Assembly: GCF_001029435.1 (NCBI RefSeq)
Contig: NZ_LDOV01000040.1
Location: 1-64,000, forward strand
DNA length: 64,000 nucleotides
Reading direction: 5' to 3'
Source of the DNA: Photobacterium aphoticum
GTDB taxonomy: Bacteria > Pseudomonadota > Gammaproteobacteria > Enterobacterales > Vibrionaceae
Below, one piece after another: positions 17,629 through 25,770 of the stretch (the first letter of the stretch is position 1; the number at the start of each line of letters is the position of its first letter). Position numbers and translations under genes: made by a program. The notes beneath the pieces are model-generated. The model searched no databases and was not told where the DNA came from. It saw only the letters and a list, made by a program, of their open reading frames with translations.

Positions 17629-17705
17629 TGGCGCGCTCGGGAGGATTCGAACCTCCGACCGCCTGGTTCGTAGCCAGGTACTCTATCCAGCTGAGCTACG
17701 AGCGC
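17629..17705 (-). tRNA. tRNA-Arg(ACG), acceptor version A
   Basis: 77 nt with encoded CCA; version A acceptor stem. Confidence 0.97.
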
Positions 17706-17785
17706 GCAGAATCTCGTATTATAGACGTGATGTCTATGAAGTAACAGTCCGTTGATACTTTTGAAAATTGTAATCTCAAAAGAGA

Positions 17786-17862
17786 TGGCGCGTCCGGGAG
17801 GATTCGAACCTCCGACCGCCTGGTTCGTAGCCAGGTACTCTATCCAGCTGAGCTACGGACGC
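17786..17862 (-). tRNA. tRNA-Arg(ACG), acceptor version B
   Basis: 77 nt with encoded CCA; version B acceptor stem. It is next to a tRNA-Ser gene. Confidence 0.97.
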
Positions 17863-17901
17863 GCAGGCATTCTGTATCAAGGATAACTTGAAGAGAATAA
17901 A

Positions 17902-17994
17902 TGGCGGTGAAGGAGGGATTCGAACCCTCGATACGGCTATAAACCGTATACTCCCTTAGCAGGGGAGCGCCTTCAGCCTCTCGGCCACCTCACC
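17902..17994 (-). tRNA. tRNA-Ser(GCT)
   Basis: 93 nt with a long variable arm (TATACGGTTTATAGCCGTAT region) and encoded CCA; anticodon GCT. It is the start of a 356-bp unit that is repeated at 18258. Confidence 0.97.
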
Positions 17995-18005
17995 ACACAA
18001 ATTAA

Positions 18006-18082
18006 TGGCGCGCTCGGGAGGATTCGAACCTCCGACCGCCTGGTTCGTAGCCAGGTACTCTATCCAGCTGAGCTACGAGCGC
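18006..18082 (-). tRNA. tRNA-Arg(ACG), acceptor version A
   Basis: 77 nt with encoded CCA; version A acceptor stem. Only 11 bp separate it from the tRNA-Ser below. Confidence 0.97.
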
Positions 18083-18137
18083 ACACTTAATTCGGTTTGT
18101 AACCACACCGCTCAATGAGCGATATGTTGTTCAATAA

Positions 18138-18214
18138 TGGCGCGTCCGGGAGGATTCGAACCTCCGACCGCCTGGTTCGTAGCCAGGTACTCTATCCAGC
18201 TGAGCTACGGACGC
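18138..18214 (-). tRNA. tRNA-Arg(ACG), acceptor version B
   Basis: 77 nt with encoded CCA; version B acceptor stem. Its counterpart in the duplicated unit (18494) carries version A instead. Confidence 0.97.
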
Positions 18215-18257
18215 GCAGGCATTCGTTATCAAGTGAGAGTCTTGAAAACAAAATAAA

Positions 18258-18350
18258 TGGCGGTGAAGGAGGGATTCGAACCCTCGATACGGCTATAAAC
18301 CGTATACTCCCTTAGCAGGGGAGCGCCTTCAGCCTCTCGGCCACCTCACC
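18258..18350 (-). tRNA. tRNA-Ser(GCT)
   Basis: 93 nt, same sequence as the copy at 17902, exactly 356 bp away; second copy of the duplicated unit. Confidence 0.97.
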
Positions 18351-18361
18351 ACACAAATTAA

Positions 18362-18438
18362 TGGCGCGCTCGGGAGGATTCGAACCTCCGACCGCCTGGT
18401 TCGTAGCCAGGTACTCTATCCAGCTGAGCTACGAGCGC
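18362..18438 (-). tRNA. tRNA-Arg(ACG), acceptor version A
   Basis: 77 nt with encoded CCA; version A acceptor stem; 356 bp from the A copy at 18006. Confidence 0.97.
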
Positions 18439-18493
18439 ACACTTAATTCGGTTTGTATCCACACCGCTCAATGAGCCATGTGTTGTTCAATAA

Positions 18494-18570
18494 TGGCGCG
18501 CTCGGGAGGATTCGAACCTCCGACCGCCTGGTTCGTAGCCAGGTACTCTATCCAGCTGAGCTACGAGCGC
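18494..18570 (-). tRNA. tRNA-Arg(ACG), acceptor version A (breaks the alternation)
   Basis: 77 nt with encoded CCA. The acceptor stem is version A where the strict alternation would predict B, as expected after a gene-conversion event. Confidence 0.97.
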
Positions 18571-18603
18571 GCTGTGCAAGCTTCCATTTCCTGAAACAAG
18601 AAA

Positions 18604-18696
18604 TGGCGGTGAAGGAGGGATTCGAACCCTCGATACGGCTATAAACCGTATACTCCCTTAGCAGGGGAGCGCCTTCAGCCTCTCGGCCACCTCACC
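18604..18696 (-). tRNA. tRNA-Ser(GCT), first gene of the array
   Basis: 93 nt with long variable arm; anticodon GCT. It is promoter-proximal, about 8-10 nt after the predicted transcription start. Confidence 0.97.
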
Positions 18697-18711
18697 GTCT
18701 TGCGGGGGCCC

Positions 18712-18739
18712 ATATTACTGACAGCCAAAAATAAGTCAA
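18712..18739 (-). promoter_or_regulatory. Strong promoter of the tRNA array
   Basis: On the minus strand TTGACT, a 16-base spacer and TAATAT, followed by the discriminator GGGCCCCCGC. Near-consensus boxes with a GC-rich discriminator are typical of rRNA and tRNA promoters under stringent control. Confidence 0.85.
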
Positions 18740-18870
18740 ACACTTTATTGTGAAAAAATGACACTTACGGTGCGGATGCGCACTTAATAGGCAACACGAC
18801 AATTAATCATGCGTAACAACCGAGTATTTCGCCATTTTTCCCTGTTCAGGCCGTGTAATAAGGGGAAATG

Positions 18871-18898
18871 AAAAAAGGCCAGCACATAGGCTGACCTT
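18871..18898 (-). terminator. Terminator after csrA
   Basis: On the minus strand AAGGTCAGC-CTATGT-GCTGGCCTTTTTT, eight bases after the csrA stop. Confidence 0.88.
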
Positions 18899-18905
18899 CT
18901 TCAAA

Positions 18906-19103
18906 TTAGTAGTTACCAGAACCCTGGGAACCCGTTTCTTTTTCTGCTTGAATGCGCATGTAGATTTCTTCGCGGTGCACAGACACTTCTTTCGGTGCAT
19001 TTACACCAATACGTACCTGGTTACCTTTTACACCTAGTACAGTGACAGTTACTTCATCACCGATCATTAGCGTTTCGCCTACGCGACGTGTCAAAATTAG
19101 CAT
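18906..19103 (-). CDS. csrA: Carbon storage regulator CsrA
   Basis: CsrA is a dimeric RNA-binding protein that binds GGA motifs in mRNA leaders and controls carbon storage, motility and quorum sensing. The 65-residue protein starts MLILTRRVGETLMIGD, keeps the RNA-contacting L4, R6 and R44 (VSVHREEIY), and has the usual length. AAGGAG stands before the ATG. It lies between lysC and the tRNA array, as in other Vibrionaceae. BarA, encoded at 42731, is the sensor at the top of the usual Csr pathway. Confidence 0.98.
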   Translation of the reverse strand: MLILTRRVGETLMIGDEVTVTVLGVKGNQVRIGVNAPKEVSVHREEIYMRIQAEKETGSQGSGNY

Positions 19104-19190
19104 TCTTGTGCTCCTTGAGTAATCTCAGCTTTATAAGAGTTAACGTTGATGTATCCAACAATTTTTACATTTTTCGTAAAAGCTCACTGC

Positions 19191-20369
19191 TCAAGAAACA
19201 GCGAGGAATGTTTGATTATCCAGACTTTCTGCATCAACCACAAACGTTTTATGGAGATGATCAACGGCTAACTGCTGATCCGCACTGTCGATCAGGATGG
19301 ATAAACAACGTGCAGATTGTTTTTGTTGATAAATTGTCAGTCCACATTCGGCCAGTGCCGCGTGCAATGATCCCTGCAGCTGATGAACGTGTTCGCCGAC
19401 CAGCGACAAGGTCGATACCCCTGCTACTGTCACCGTTGGGCTGCTTAGCCCCCACTTCAATCGCGCTAAATCATCATTGGCAACAACAACCAATGTGGCA
19501 TCACTTTCCTCAGCATAGCACCATGCTTCAAAGCCTAACAGCGTCAAACGCTCTGCAACCTCGTTAAACGGGGCCGCGACACGCACCAGCAGTTGCTGGC
19601 TCATGACGGCGACACCGACCGCAGCACAAGGCTGCGACACGGAAAAGTCAACTAACGTGCCATCCCCATCCTCGAAGGACGACAACACGCGTAAAGGAAC
19701 TTGATGCGATTGAGCATATTCAACCGACTGTAATTGTAGCACTTTTGCACCAAAACGTGCCATTGCCGTCATATCATCGAAATGAATCGTCGACAAACGG
19801 CGAGCCGCCGTCACTAACCGAGGATCCGTGGTGTACACCCCGTCCACATCGGTAAAGATCTGGCACTCATCCGCGCCCAGCGCACTCGCAATGGCCACCG
19901 CAGTGGTATCCGAGCCGCCGCGTCCCAAGGTCGTGATGTTGTTACCGCTATCACGACCCTGAAAGCCTGCCACAACAACAATGTGGCCCGCGTTCAGCAG
20001 AGACGTCAGGTTTTCAGTGTCTACCTGAATGATGCTGGCGTTATTAAATGCATTATCCGTTCGGATGGTGACTTGATCAGCGGTCATTGAGGTGGCACGG
20101 AAACCGCGCTTATTCAATGCCATTGCCAATAAGGCAATCGTGACCTGCTCCCCTGTTGATAACAGGACATCCAGCTCACGCTGATTCGGTACGTCATCAA
20201 CCTGTTTAGCCAAACCCAATAAACGGTTTGTTTCGCCCGCCATGGCAGACACAACGACGACAACTTGATGGCCTTGCTGGCGCGCTTTAATCACGCGCTC
20301 AGCAACCGCTTCTATACGTTCGATATCACCGACCGATGTGCCACCAAATTTCTGCACCAATAGTGCCAC
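19191..20369 (-). CDS. lysC: Aspartate kinase (monofunctional)
   Basis: Aspartokinase phosphorylates aspartate, the first step toward lysine, threonine and methionine. The 392-residue protein has the N-terminal kinase motif KFGGTSVGD (residues 7-15), then VVVVSAMAGETNRL and GFQGRDSGNNITTLGRGGSDTTAVA, and a C-terminal region (from about 260) with two ACT domains for feedback control. It is single-function: there is no homoserine dehydrogenase part. It starts 15 nt after the alaS stop, so it is likely co-transcribed with alaS, the common Vibrionaceae arrangement alaS-lysC-csrA. Which amino acid inhibits it cannot be read from the sequence. Confidence 0.95.
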   Translation of the reverse strand: MALLVQKFGGTSVGDIERIEAVAERVIKARQQGHQVVVVVSAMAGETNRLLGLAKQVDDVPNQRELDVLLSTGEQVTIALLAMALNKRGFRATSMTADQVTIRTDNAFNNASIIQVDTENLTSLLNAGHIVVVAGFQGRDSGNNITTLGRGGSDTTAVAIASALGADECQIFTDVDGVYTTDPRLVTAARRLSTIHFDDMTAMARFGAKVLQLQSVEYAQSHQVPLRVLSSFEDGDGTLVDFSVSQPCAAVGVAVMSQQLLVRVAAPFNEVAERLTLLGFEAWCYAEESDATLVVVANDDLARLKWGLSSPTVTVAGVSTLSLVGEHVHQLQGSLHAALAECGLTIYQQKQSARCLSILIDSADQQLAVDHLHKTFVVDAESLDNQTFLAVS

Positions 20370-20384
20370 AGCACCTCTCCACTC

Positions 20385-23009
20385 TTACAGTTTGTCAGCC
20401 AACCAAGGTGCTACAGATTCTAGCGCAGCTGGAAGTGCTGCTGCATCGGTACCACCCGCTTGTGCCATATCAGGACGACCACCGCCCTTACCGCCAACTT
20501 GTAGAGCCACCAGGTTAACCAGATCACCGGCTTTCACTTTGCCGATCAGATCTTTGGTTACGCCCGCGATCAGGCCAACTTTGCCTTCGCTGACGTTACC
20601 CAGCACAACCACACCGCTGCCCATCTGGTTCTTCAGTTCGTCAACCATGCCACGTAGGGCTTTGTTGTCCGCACCGTCCAGTTTCGCGATCAAGACTTTC
20701 ACGCCGTTGATCTCTTGCGCCTGGTTGATAAGGTCAGCACTTTCTTGTGCCGCTAGCTTGTCTTTTAGCTGCTGAATTTCTTTTTCCAGCTGCTTGCTGT
20801 GTGCAACCAGTGCGCTCACTTTTGTTGCCACAGACGCCGCGTCAGATTTCACTAGGCTTGCTGTTTCTGCCAGTAGCGCTTCTTGTGCGTGCAGTGCTGC
20901 GATAGCCGCTTCACCGGTTACCGCTTCAATACGGCGAACACCCGCTGCGATACCGCCTTCAGAGATGATCTTGAACAGACCGATATCACCGGTGTTAGTA
21001 GCATGAATACCACCACACAGTTCTACCGAGAAATCACCCATGCTCAATACGCGAACTTCGTCATCATATTTTTCGCCAAACAGTGCCATCGCACCTTTTT
21101 CTTTCGCGGCTTCAATATCCATGATGTCCGTGCTGATCGCGTGGTTACGGCGTATTTGCTCGTTCACGACACGCTCAACTTCACGCAGTTCTTCTGGCTT
21201 CACCGCTTCTAGGTGAGAGAAGTCAAAACGCAGACCGTCAGGCTTCACCAAAGAACCTTTCTGTGCCACGTGCTCACCCAGTAGGTTACGCAGTGCAGCA
21301 TGCATCAGGTGTGTTGCTGAGTGGTTCAGGCTGACTGCGGCACGACGTGCTGCATCAACGCTAGCTTTTAGCTTGTCGCCCACGCTCAAACGGCCTGCGG
21401 CTACCTGACCTTTGTGGCCGATCGCTGCGCCGAATTTCTGCGTGTCTGCCACGTTGAACTGCATGCCTTCTGCGTGCAATACACCGGTGTCACCACACTG
21501 GCCGCCTGACTCTGCGTAGAATGGCGTGTTGTCTAGCACAACCAGCACTTCTTCGCCCGCATCAGCGCCGTCAACCTGCTCGCCATCGCGGTATAGCGCG
21601 ATAACCGTTGCTTCGCCTTCTGTCGCGCTGTAACCACAGAATGCCGTTTCTGCGTCGACTTTGATTGCGCTGTTGTAATCCACACCGAACTGGCCTGCAT
21701 CACGAGCACGCTGACGCTGAGATTCCATCGCATCGTTGAAGCCTTCTTCATCGATAGAGAAACCACGCTCACGCGCCACGTCGTTCGTCAGGTCAGCTGG
21801 GAAGCCGTAAGTGTCGTACAGTTTAAAGACGGTTTCACCGTCCAGTACTTCACCGTCCAGGTTGTCCAGTGCTTCTGCCAGAATCGCCATACCACGGTCA
21901 AGCGTACGACCGAAGTTGTCTTCTTCAATCTTCAGCACTTTCTCAACCATTTCCTGCTGTTTCTTCAGCTCTTCGCCTGCGCTACCCATCACGTCAGCCA
22001 GTGGGCCAACCAGCTTGAAGAAGAATGCGCCTTTCGCGCCAAGCTTGTTACCGTGACGTACTGCACGACGAATGATGCGGCGTAGCACGTAGCCACGGCC
22101 TTCGTTTGACGGCATCACGCCATCAGCGATCAGGAACGCACATGAACGGATGTGGTCAGCCACAACGCGCAGTGATTGGTTGCTCAGATCGTCGTAACCG
22201 ATCACAGCAGCGGCTTCTTTGATCAGACGCTGGAAGATGTCGATTTCGTAGTTTGAGTGTACGCCCTGCATGATCGCAGAGATACGCTCGATACCCATAC
22301 CAGTATCTACTGATGGCTTAGGTAGCGGTTCCATCGTGCCGTCTGCGTGACGGTTGAACTGCATAAATACGTTGTTCCAGATCTCGATGAAACGGTCGCC
22401 GTCTTCATCTGGAGAACCTGGAGGACCACCGGCAATGTGCGCGCCGTGATCGTAGAAAATTTCCGTACAAGGACCACAAGGGCCTGTGTCACCCATCTGC
22501 CAGAAGTTGTCAGACTCAAACGCCTTACCGCCTTCTTTATCACCGATACGGATGATACGGTCAGCCGGTACGCCAACTTTCTTGTTCCAGATGTCGAATG
22601 CTTCATCATCTGTCTGGTATACCGTCACTAGCAGACGATCTTTTGGTAGCTGTAGTACGTCAGTCAGGAATTCCCACGCAAATGAGATCGCATCTTCTTT
22701 GAAGTAGTCACCAAAGCTGAAGTTACCCAGCATTTCAAAGAAAGTGTGGTGACGCGCAGTGAAACCAACGTTTTCTAGGTCGTTGTGCTTACCACCAGCA
22801 CGTACACAGCGCTGTGCTGTGGTTGCGCGTGTATAAGCACGTTTTTCTAGGCCTAGGAAGCAATCTTTAAACTGGTTCATACCTGCGTTAGTAAATAGCA
22901 GGGTTGGATCGTTGTGCGGCACTAACGATGAACTCTCTACGATTTGGTGTCCTTTGCTTTCAAAGAACTTGAGGTACGCGTTACGTACCTCATCAGTGCT
23001 CATGTACAT
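20385..23009 (-). CDS. alaS: Alanyl-tRNA synthetase
   Basis: AlaRS charges tRNA-Ala and edits mis-charged Ser and Gly. The 874-residue protein (876 in E. coli) contains the class II catalytic core at the N-terminus (SSSLVPHNDPTLLFTNAGMNQFK), the editing domain with the zinc-binding SLNHSATHLMHAALR and CGGIHATNTGDIG, and a C-Ala domain with the glycine-rich QVGGKGGGRPDMAQAGG. The open frame extends to 23132, but the ATG at 23009 has AGGA seven bases upstream and fits the family N-terminus (MSTDEVRNAYLKFFESKGH). It lies between recX and lysC. Confidence 0.97.
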   Translation of the reverse strand: MYMSTDEVRNAYLKFFESKGHQIVESSSLVPHNDPTLLFTNAGMNQFKDCFLGLEKRAYTRATTAQRCVRAGGKHNDLENVGFTARHHTFFEMLGNFSFGDYFKEDAISFAWEFLTDVLQLPKDRLLVTVYQTDDEAFDIWNKKVGVPADRIIRIGDKEGGKAFESDNFWQMGDTGPCGPCTEIFYDHGAHIAGGPPGSPDEDGDRFIEIWNNVFMQFNRHADGTMEPLPKPSVDTGMGIERISAIMQGVHSNYEIDIFQRLIKEAAAVIGYDDLSNQSLRVVADHIRSCAFLIADGVMPSNEGRGYVLRRIIRRAVRHGNKLGAKGAFFFKLVGPLADVMGSAGEELKKQQEMVEKVLKIEEDNFGRTLDRGMAILAEALDNLDGEVLDGETVFKLYDTYGFPADLTNDVARERGFSIDEEGFNDAMESQRQRARDAGQFGVDYNSAIKVDAETAFCGYSATEGEATVIALYRDGEQVDGADAGEEVLVVLDNTPFYAESGGQCGDTGVLHAEGMQFNVADTQKFGAAIGHKGQVAAGRLSVGDKLKASVDAARRAAVSLNHSATHLMHAALRNLLGEHVAQKGSLVKPDGLRFDFSHLEAVKPEELREVERVVNEQIRRNHAISTDIMDIEAAKEKGAMALFGEKYDDEVRVLSMGDFSVELCGGIHATNTGDIGLFKIISEGGIAAGVRRIEAVTGEAAIAALHAQEALLAETASLVKSDAASVATKVSALVAHSKQLEKEIQQLKDKLAAQESADLINQAQEINGVKVLIAKLDGADNKALRGMVDELKNQMGSGVVVLGNVSEGKVGLIAGVTKDLIGKVKAGDLVNLVALQVGGKGGGRPDMAQAGGTDAAALPAALESVAPWLADKL

Positions 23010-23279
23010 TGGCAATTCCTGATAATGCTTTTCTGTAAACTGATTGGTCGAATTTAGCGATTTTCCCATCACCCCATAAGTTCCTCCCGTCCCGGGAAGG
23101 ACACACGGGGATGGCAGTGATGGCATTAACATAAATTCTTTGAAGGTTATTGTAAAACAACGGCAGGCAATACGGGAAACGTTATGTTGAGAAATGGGGC
23201 AATTTCAGCCCACTGAGTGTGCGACATATCGCCACGGGCTCGCGATGGCCTCCCCTGACTGACGACACTGCCTGCGGCG

Positions 23280-23762
23280 TTACAAGTAGTCATCCTCAAT
23301 ATTGAGCGCATATTGGATCTGCTCAAATTCAAACCCACGGGATTGCAGAAAACGGCAACGGCGAGCTTGCTCTTTCTGAGGCATCGATGCGGTCTCTGCC
23401 ACGCTCTCACCAAACTTACGCACCGCCACCGCGCGGGCATGTTCAAACCAGTCAAAGGTATCGTCTTCAAATTGCTGGCGTATCAGCCATTCATGCACGC
23501 CTTTTTGCGTCATCTCTTGCTGGATCCGCAGAGCGCCCCAGCCTTTGGCAATCCCATTACGGCGCACGGTCGCGGCATAACGGGCATCATCCAGCCAGTT
23601 ATAGTCCTGACAATACGCAATGGCCTCATCCGCGTCTTGCTCGGCATACCCGCGTTGCAACAGCTTCTGACGCAACGCCTGCTCTGCGTGATCGCTGCGG
23701 GAGAGATAACGCACGGCCGCTTCTTTGGCGCTGATGGTGGGCGTTTTTCGTTTTATCGTCAT
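23280..23762 (-). CDS. recX: Regulatory protein RecX
   Basis: RecX binds RecA filaments and blocks their extension. The 160-residue product is built of small three-helix repeats: AVRYLSRSDHAEQALRQKL near residue 13, then YCQDYNWLDDARYAATVRRN and WGALRIQQEMTQKGV, ending near QIQYALNIEDDYL. The start is placed at the ATG at 23762, which has GGAG about a dozen bases upstream. The open frame runs further up into the recA terminator. It follows recA by about 110 nt, separated by that terminator, so it is probably expressed at a low level by read-through. Confidence 0.93.
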   Translation of the reverse strand: MTIKRKTPTISAKEAAVRYLSRSDHAEQALRQKLLQRGYAEQDADEAIAYCQDYNWLDDARYAATVRRNGIAKGWGALRIQQEMTQKGVHEWLIRQQFEDDTFDWFEHARAVAVRKFGESVAETASMPQKEQARRCRFLQSRGFEFEQIQYALNIEDDYL

Positions 23763-23834
23763 GGTGTCTTTTTCTCCACGTACATTCGGGGCTTCATGTA
23801 CATTCAGGGCCTGCTTTTCAGGACGACAGATAGC

Positions 23835-23862
23835 AAAAAGCCCCGCTAAGCAGGGCTTTTTC
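23835..23862 (-). terminator. Terminator between recA and recX
   Basis: On the minus strand AAAAAGCCCTGC-TTA-GCGGGGCTTTTT, 14 bases after the recA stop. In E. coli recX is also reached by partial read-through of such a terminator. Confidence 0.9.
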
Positions 23863-23875
23863 ATTCATGGACGGC

Positions 23876-24934
23876 TTAAAACTCTTCGTCTTCCGCATCC
23901 ATCTCTTCTAGGCTTGGCTCTTTGCTGGCTGCCGCGTCGTGCTCTGGGTTATTCAGCAGTAGATCACGCAGTTGCTTTTCAATTTCAGCCGCAATTTCTG
24001 GGTTCTCAGTCAGGAACTTACACGCGTTCGCTTTACCCTGACCAATCTTGTCACCCTTGTAGCTGTACCATGCACCGGCTTTTTCGATCATCTTGTGCTT
24101 CACGCCAAGATCCACCAGCTCACCCTGACGGTTGAAGCCCAGACCGTAAAGAATTTGCGTGTCCGCTTGCTTAAACGGTGCCGCAATCTTGTTCTTCACA
24201 ACCTTAATACGGGTTTCGTTACCCACCACTTCGTCGCCTTCTTTGATAGCACCGGTACGGCGAATATCCAAACGTACAGAAGCATAGAATTTCAGGGCGT
24301 TACCACCGGTCGTGGTTTCTGGGTTACCGAACATCACACCGATCTTCATACGGATCTGGTTGATGAAGATACACATACAGTTTGATTGCTTCAGGTTACC
24401 GGTTAGCTTACGCATCGCCTGAGACAGCATACGTGCCTGCAGACCCATGTGTGAGTCACCCATTTCACCTTCGATTTCCGCTTTTGGCGTCAGTGCTGCC
24501 ACGGAGTCAACCACCAGAATGTCGACCGCACCTGAACGTGCCAATGCGTCAGCAATTTCCAGCGCCTGTTCACCGGTGTCAGGCTGAGACACCAATAGCT
24601 GGTCGATATCTACGCCCAGTTTCTTGGCGTAGATTGGGTCTAGCGCGTGCTCGGCATCGATAAACGCACAGGTTTTGCCTTCGCGCTGCGCCGCAGCAAT
24701 CACTTCCAGCGTCAATGTGGTTTTACCTGATGATTCCGGACCGTAGATTTCAACGATACGGCCCATTGGCAGACCACCCGCACCCAAGGCGATATCAAGC
24801 GACAAAGAGCCAGTCGATACAGTCTCGACATCCATTGTGCGGTTATCGCCCAATTTCATGATCGAGCCTTTACCGAATTGTTTTTCAATTTGACCTAATG
24901 CGGCGGCAAGTGCCTTCTGCTTATTGTCGTCCAT
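23876..24934 (-). CDS. recA: Recombinase A
   Basis: RecA polymerises on single-stranded DNA, performs strand exchange, and triggers LexA self-cleavage. The 352-residue protein shows the P-loop GPESSGKTT (about residues 67-75), the Walker B VVDSVAALTPKAEIEGEMGD, the DNA-binding loop L1 region MGLQARMLSQAMRKL, loop L2 with MFGNPETTTGGNALKFYASV, and an acidic C-terminus (EEMDAEDEEF). An SOS box lies 64-79 bases upstream. Confidence 0.99.
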   Translation of the reverse strand: MDDNKQKALAAALGQIEKQFGKGSIMKLGDNRTMDVETVSTGSLSLDIALGAGGLPMGRIVEIYGPESSGKTTLTLEVIAAAQREGKTCAFIDAEHALDPIYAKKLGVDIDQLLVSQPDTGEQALEIADALARSGAVDILVVDSVAALTPKAEIEGEMGDSHMGLQARMLSQAMRKLTGNLKQSNCMCIFINQIRMKIGVMFGNPETTTGGNALKFYASVRLDIRRTGAIKEGDEVVGNETRIKVVKNKIAAPFKQADTQILYGLGFNRQGELVDLGVKHKMIEKAGAWYSYKGDKIGQGKANACKFLTENPEIAAEIEKQLRDLLLNNPEHDAAASKEPSLEEMDAEDEEF

Positions 24935-24997
24935 TCGACTCTCCCAGGGATGCTGAATTGATGCTTAGATTAAGTACTGATTATGATGACTAGTATA

Positions 24998-25013
24998 CTG
25001 TCTATTCATACAG
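24998..25013 (-). promoter_or_regulatory. LexA (SOS) box of recA
   Basis: CTGT-N8-ACAG (CTGTATGAATAGACAG read on the minus strand; inner part AT-rich) is a full match to the gammaproteobacterial LexA consensus, positioned upstream of recA as expected. Confidence 0.93.
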
Positions 25014-25056
25014 TGTCTAGCACTGAATAAAACTTTTTTTGTCCGCGATGGCTTTG

Positions 25057-25554
25057 TTATTGATCCGCTTCACGCTTTTCCAACGACACCAAGCGTGCCA
25101 GCAATCCGTCCAATGCGGCATCGACCGCTTGTTGGCGCACCGCGACCCTGTCCCCGTCAAAGTGGAAACACTGCGCGTCTGCCCACCCGGTGTGATCCGC
25201 CCAGGCCAGCCACACCGTACCGACCGGTTTGGCATCACTGCCGCCACCCGGGCCGGCAATGCCGCTGACCGCCACGCTGATATGAGCCAGAGAGTGCGCC
25301 AAGGCACCGCGCGCCATTTCATACACTACCGCTTCACTGACTGCGCCGTGGTCGTTAAGCGTTTGGGCCGCAACGCCCAACATGTCTTGTTTGGCCTCGT
25401 TGCTGTAGGTAATAAACGCCCGATCAAACCACGCGGAACTGCCCGCAATATCGGTAATGGCACTGGCGATCCCGCCGCCGGTACAGGATTCTGCCGTGGC
25501 AGCCACCCACTGCTGACGCGCCAGTTGCTGGCCCAGTCGTTGTGCTCGTTCCAT
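25057..25554 (-). CDS. pncC: Nicotinamide-nucleotide amidohydrolase PncC (CinA C-terminal family)
   Basis: PncC hydrolyses NMN to nicotinic acid mononucleotide in the pyridine-nucleotide salvage cycle. The 165-residue protein equals E. coli PncC in length and has the family signature AATAESCTGGGIASAITDIAGSS near residue 18, YSNEAKQDMLGV, and ISVAVSGIAGPGGG. The open frame extends to 25725, but the ATG at 25554 has GGGAG upstream and gives the family length. It is a single gene between recA and mutS, as in E. coli, and is the CinA catalytic domain alone. Confidence 0.94.
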   Translation of the reverse strand: MERAQRLGQQLARQQWVAATAESCTGGGIASAITDIAGSSAWFDRAFITYSNEAKQDMLGVAAQTLNDHGAVSEAVVYEMARGALAHSLAHISVAVSGIAGPGGGSDAKPVGTVWLAWADHTGWADAQCFHFDGDRVAVRQQAVDAALDGLLARLVSLEKREADQ

Positions 25555-25770
25555 CCCGTGCTCCCTGTCTGAAAATAAGAGGAAATGGCCTATACCATAC
25601 TCCGCCTTCCCCGCTTCAGGCAATCTCACTGCACCGCCCTTTTTGCCCGATGAAAAATCCTGTCCAGCCCTTTGCCCAACGCAGCGATTCACGTATCCTA
25701 AGCGGTCAGAAATTTTCCCGGCCACGGCAGCGCGTCAGCGTCCCGACCGGCACTACAAGCAGGCAAAATC

